64,000 nt of DNA from Labia minor (Eukaryota; Arthropoda; Insecta; Dermaptera; Spongiphoridae), in assembly GCA_963082975.1 (NCBI GenBank), contig OY720344.1:29547172-29611171 (forward strand), read 5' to 3'. Shown here piece after piece: positions 61,786 through 64,000 of this stretch. Made by a program: the position numbers and the translations under genes. The number at the start of each line of letters is the position of its first letter. Within the stretch, counting starts at the first letter, position 1. The notes below the pieces were generated by a model, which was given only the letters and a program-made list of their open reading frames with translations, was not told where the DNA came from and ran no database searches.

Positions 61786-62404
61786 TCACTATTTTTCTTT
61801 TATAATTATTTTATTTTTATTTTTTATTTTACCAATTTGTAAAATTTATTTTCTTATAAAATTATTTGTTTTTATTTGTATTTAATCAAATTTATTTTTT
61901 TTATATATATATATTTAATTATTACTTAAAGACCTTTGACAGGTTGTCAAATAAATTGAAATTTGAGTTTGATTTTAAATTTGTAGAATAAATTATTTTA
62001 TTGTATTTACATATAAATGAGATTATTTAATATTTAGTAGGGAGTACACGATTGGTCAATACTTCCAATCCAATAATCTGACACACCTTTGGTATTTAAG
62101 AGAAAATCTTCCATACAACACCACAACATGTAATTTTTATGTTAAATATTACAAAAAAAAATTTTTTTAAATAATTTCAGTTCTAGCGATGTGAATATTT
62201 TTTTCCATATAATGATAGTAATCTCCTCGAATCTTATTATAATCATTTATAATATTATAATATATTAACAAAATTGTAAAAATATTAAATGAGAAGAATC
62301 ACATTCTTCATTCAAGAGCCTCTTTTTACCTTGGTAATTAAGTTTAAAACTAACCAGTTCAATAAGGGAACTGGTTTCTTTCATTTACAATGTGGTTAAC
62401 AATT
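61786..62404. other. AT-rich stretch, no supported gene
   Basis: No feature beyond AT-rich sequence. Confidence 0.45.
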
Positions 62405-62412
62405 ATTTAGAT

Positions 62413-63982
62413 CATGGCTGTCTAAATTATGACCATTCGAGGGCCACATTGCAAAAAATAATTTTTCTGAAACCCCATAGGTACTGACATTACAAACAAG
62501 AGATATGATTTGAAGAAAATTTTCCATATCGTAAAACGTGGGGCGCAAATAATAATAAATTTTTTAAATGCAATATAATTTCTTTGATTAATTTATTTCA
62601 ATATCCATGGATTTATATTTTTTACCAGACTTTTTGTAAAAGGGAATATTATTAGTAATCCAACAGAATACTTTTATTAATGTAAATTTTTTTTGGAAAA
62701 TTAATTCCTTAATATTAAATAAACATCTTCAATTTACACTTTAGAAATTTTATTAACATAAATATTAAATATTTGCTAGAAGTTTTGCAGTAGCAAAATT
62801 TAGTTTTAGATTTCTTCAAGTTAAATTTCTTATATTATTTACCAGAATATTGTTAGGATGTCATTTTTTATCAGAATTTTTTAAAAGTGAATATTATTAG
62901 TAATCTAAAGGTAATCTTTTCATAAATTAAATTTACCTCTTTTAAAAATTTCGATAAGTTATAAGCTTTACTTTTTGAAGCTAATTAAAATATGAATTCA
63001 TTTATCCTATTAATTTGTACCTAATAACATTTATTTATAAATTTTTATACGATACAGAATATTTTAGCCATAGTTGCGCCCCACGTTTTACGTTATAGAA
63101 AATTTTCTTCAAATCATATCTCTTGTTTGTAATGTCAGTACCTATGGGGTTTCAGAAAAATTATTTTCTTCTTTTTAGTGCGTTAAAAACGTGGTTTTTT
63201 AAAAAAGTTTTTTTTTTATATAAAGTATTATTTTCTACTTTTTAGTCTTCATATATTGCAATCGATTTCACTTGACCTATACTACTTTTAAGTTTTTTGA
63301 TTGACTTTAATAGTCATGAAATACTATTATCCTGAAAGTAATAAATTTAAATTGAATTATAAAGAGAAATTTTTAAATTTGTCATATTTTAATTCTTTAT
63401 TGCCTAAAACTCATCATAAATTTAAATTTTGTTTTCTAAATTACAGTACAAAACATTAATATACCTTCTTTCAAATTTATTTACATTTTAAATATTATAC
63501 ATATTATATTATTCTTTTAACGGGTTTTTAACGGTTTTTTTCAAATTTAAATATTTACACTTTTTGTTTTGATTTTCCCATACAAAATTATATTCATTAA
63601 TTATGCTCTAATTAAACACTTGCAAGCTACGAATGTGTTATTTTATTGTATTGTCATCCAGAATACATTACTCTGAAAAGTTTCAGAGCGATTGGATGAC
63701 TGGAAGTGGTCGAAATTTCGATTGCAAGATTTGACCCGAACAGATAAATAAACAAACAAACAAACAAGAAAGCAAGCTAAGAAAAACGTGGTAAAAAATA
63801 TATGCTGGGTCGCAAATATCATTTTCCTCTTTTTTAGAACCATATTGAAAAAGTCGGAAAAGTATAGTCCCAAAATCATTTTACTTTTTTTTTAGAACCA
63901 AATTAATTAAATTTAAATATTTTCATAATTTGCGTTTGGGCCGCATCTCAAAGGGTTTTGGGCCGCAGTTTAGACACCCCTG
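62413..63982. mobile_element. Non-autonomous hAT element, 1570 bp
   Basis: Left end catggctgtctaaattatg; right end reverse-complemented caggggtgtctaaactgcgg. A perfect 8-bp duplication atttagat (62405-62412 and 63983-63990) marks the insertion. Inside are a ~90-bp inverted repeat (62461-62549 against 63074-63167, with gaaaccccataggtactgac and acgtggggcgcaa) and a direct repeat (62630-62675 and 62867-62920). A segment at 63650-63770 carries ttcagagcgattggatgac and an (ACAA)n tract typical of other arthropod repeats. No transposase frame survives. Confidence 0.92.
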
Positions 63983-64000
63983 ATTTAGATTGAAAAATTG

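Overview
This is an AT-dominated eukaryotic window (roughly four fifths A+T by eye). Intron signals, microsatellites, decayed LINEs, a Tigger/pogo element, many hAT-type MITEs and (TCCG)n-bearing interspersed repeats of a style common in arthropods point to an arthropod-like animal nuclear genome. The species cannot be named from the sequence. There is no bacterial-style gene organisation.

The only gene I can assemble with confidence is on the minus strand at 18469-20025. A 15-codon first exon ends in an ideal splice donor. A 585-nt intron and a long terminal exon follow. Joined in frame they give a 323-residue protein with a signal-peptide-like N-terminus, a short four-cysteine segment, a Ser/Thr/Asn-rich middle and a Pro/Tyr-rich tail. 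I do not recognise its family. Weaker gene-like patches are a small ORF with an opposing TATA box and donor (18015-18122), a promoter-like GC patch with RFX- and YY1-like sites (36967-37195), possible exons around a 66-nt intron (56148-56393) and a GC-rich exon candidate behind a strong acceptor (59820-60171, minus). Fainter still is a polypyrimidine tract with a short ORF at 4150-4400.

The rest is a graveyard of mobile DNA. From left to right: a Helitron2/Helentron-like remnant with an EEP endonuclease fragment (938-3093); a hAT MITE (7322-7721); a repeat at 6190-6475 whose second copy (12425-13340) is split by another repeat; four copies of a ~600-bp (TCCG)n repeat (8695, 12582, 15931, 47053); an internally deleted Tigger element with both inverted repeats (24356-25163); a foldback element (27216-27556); hAT MITEs at 27664, 31387, 44177, 53352, 60816 and 61545; two dead LINEs (35550-36815 minus, 46066-46950 plus); three copies of a repeat ending in ACTATCTCGC-type inverted repeats (44771, 47995, 54004); two inverted pairs of related AT-rich repeats (1711/42129 and 33731/40011); several tRNA-like relics; and a 1.57-kb non-autonomous hAT element filling the right edge (62413-63982).

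Seven elements have target-site duplications I could read at both ends (7322, 27664, 31387, 44177, 60816, 61545, 62413), and an eighth (53352) has offset remnants of one. Two nested insertions are directly visible. The most unusual signal is the set of repeat families 1-3, which appear to share building blocks in different combinations and may be one undescribed non-autonomous superfamily.
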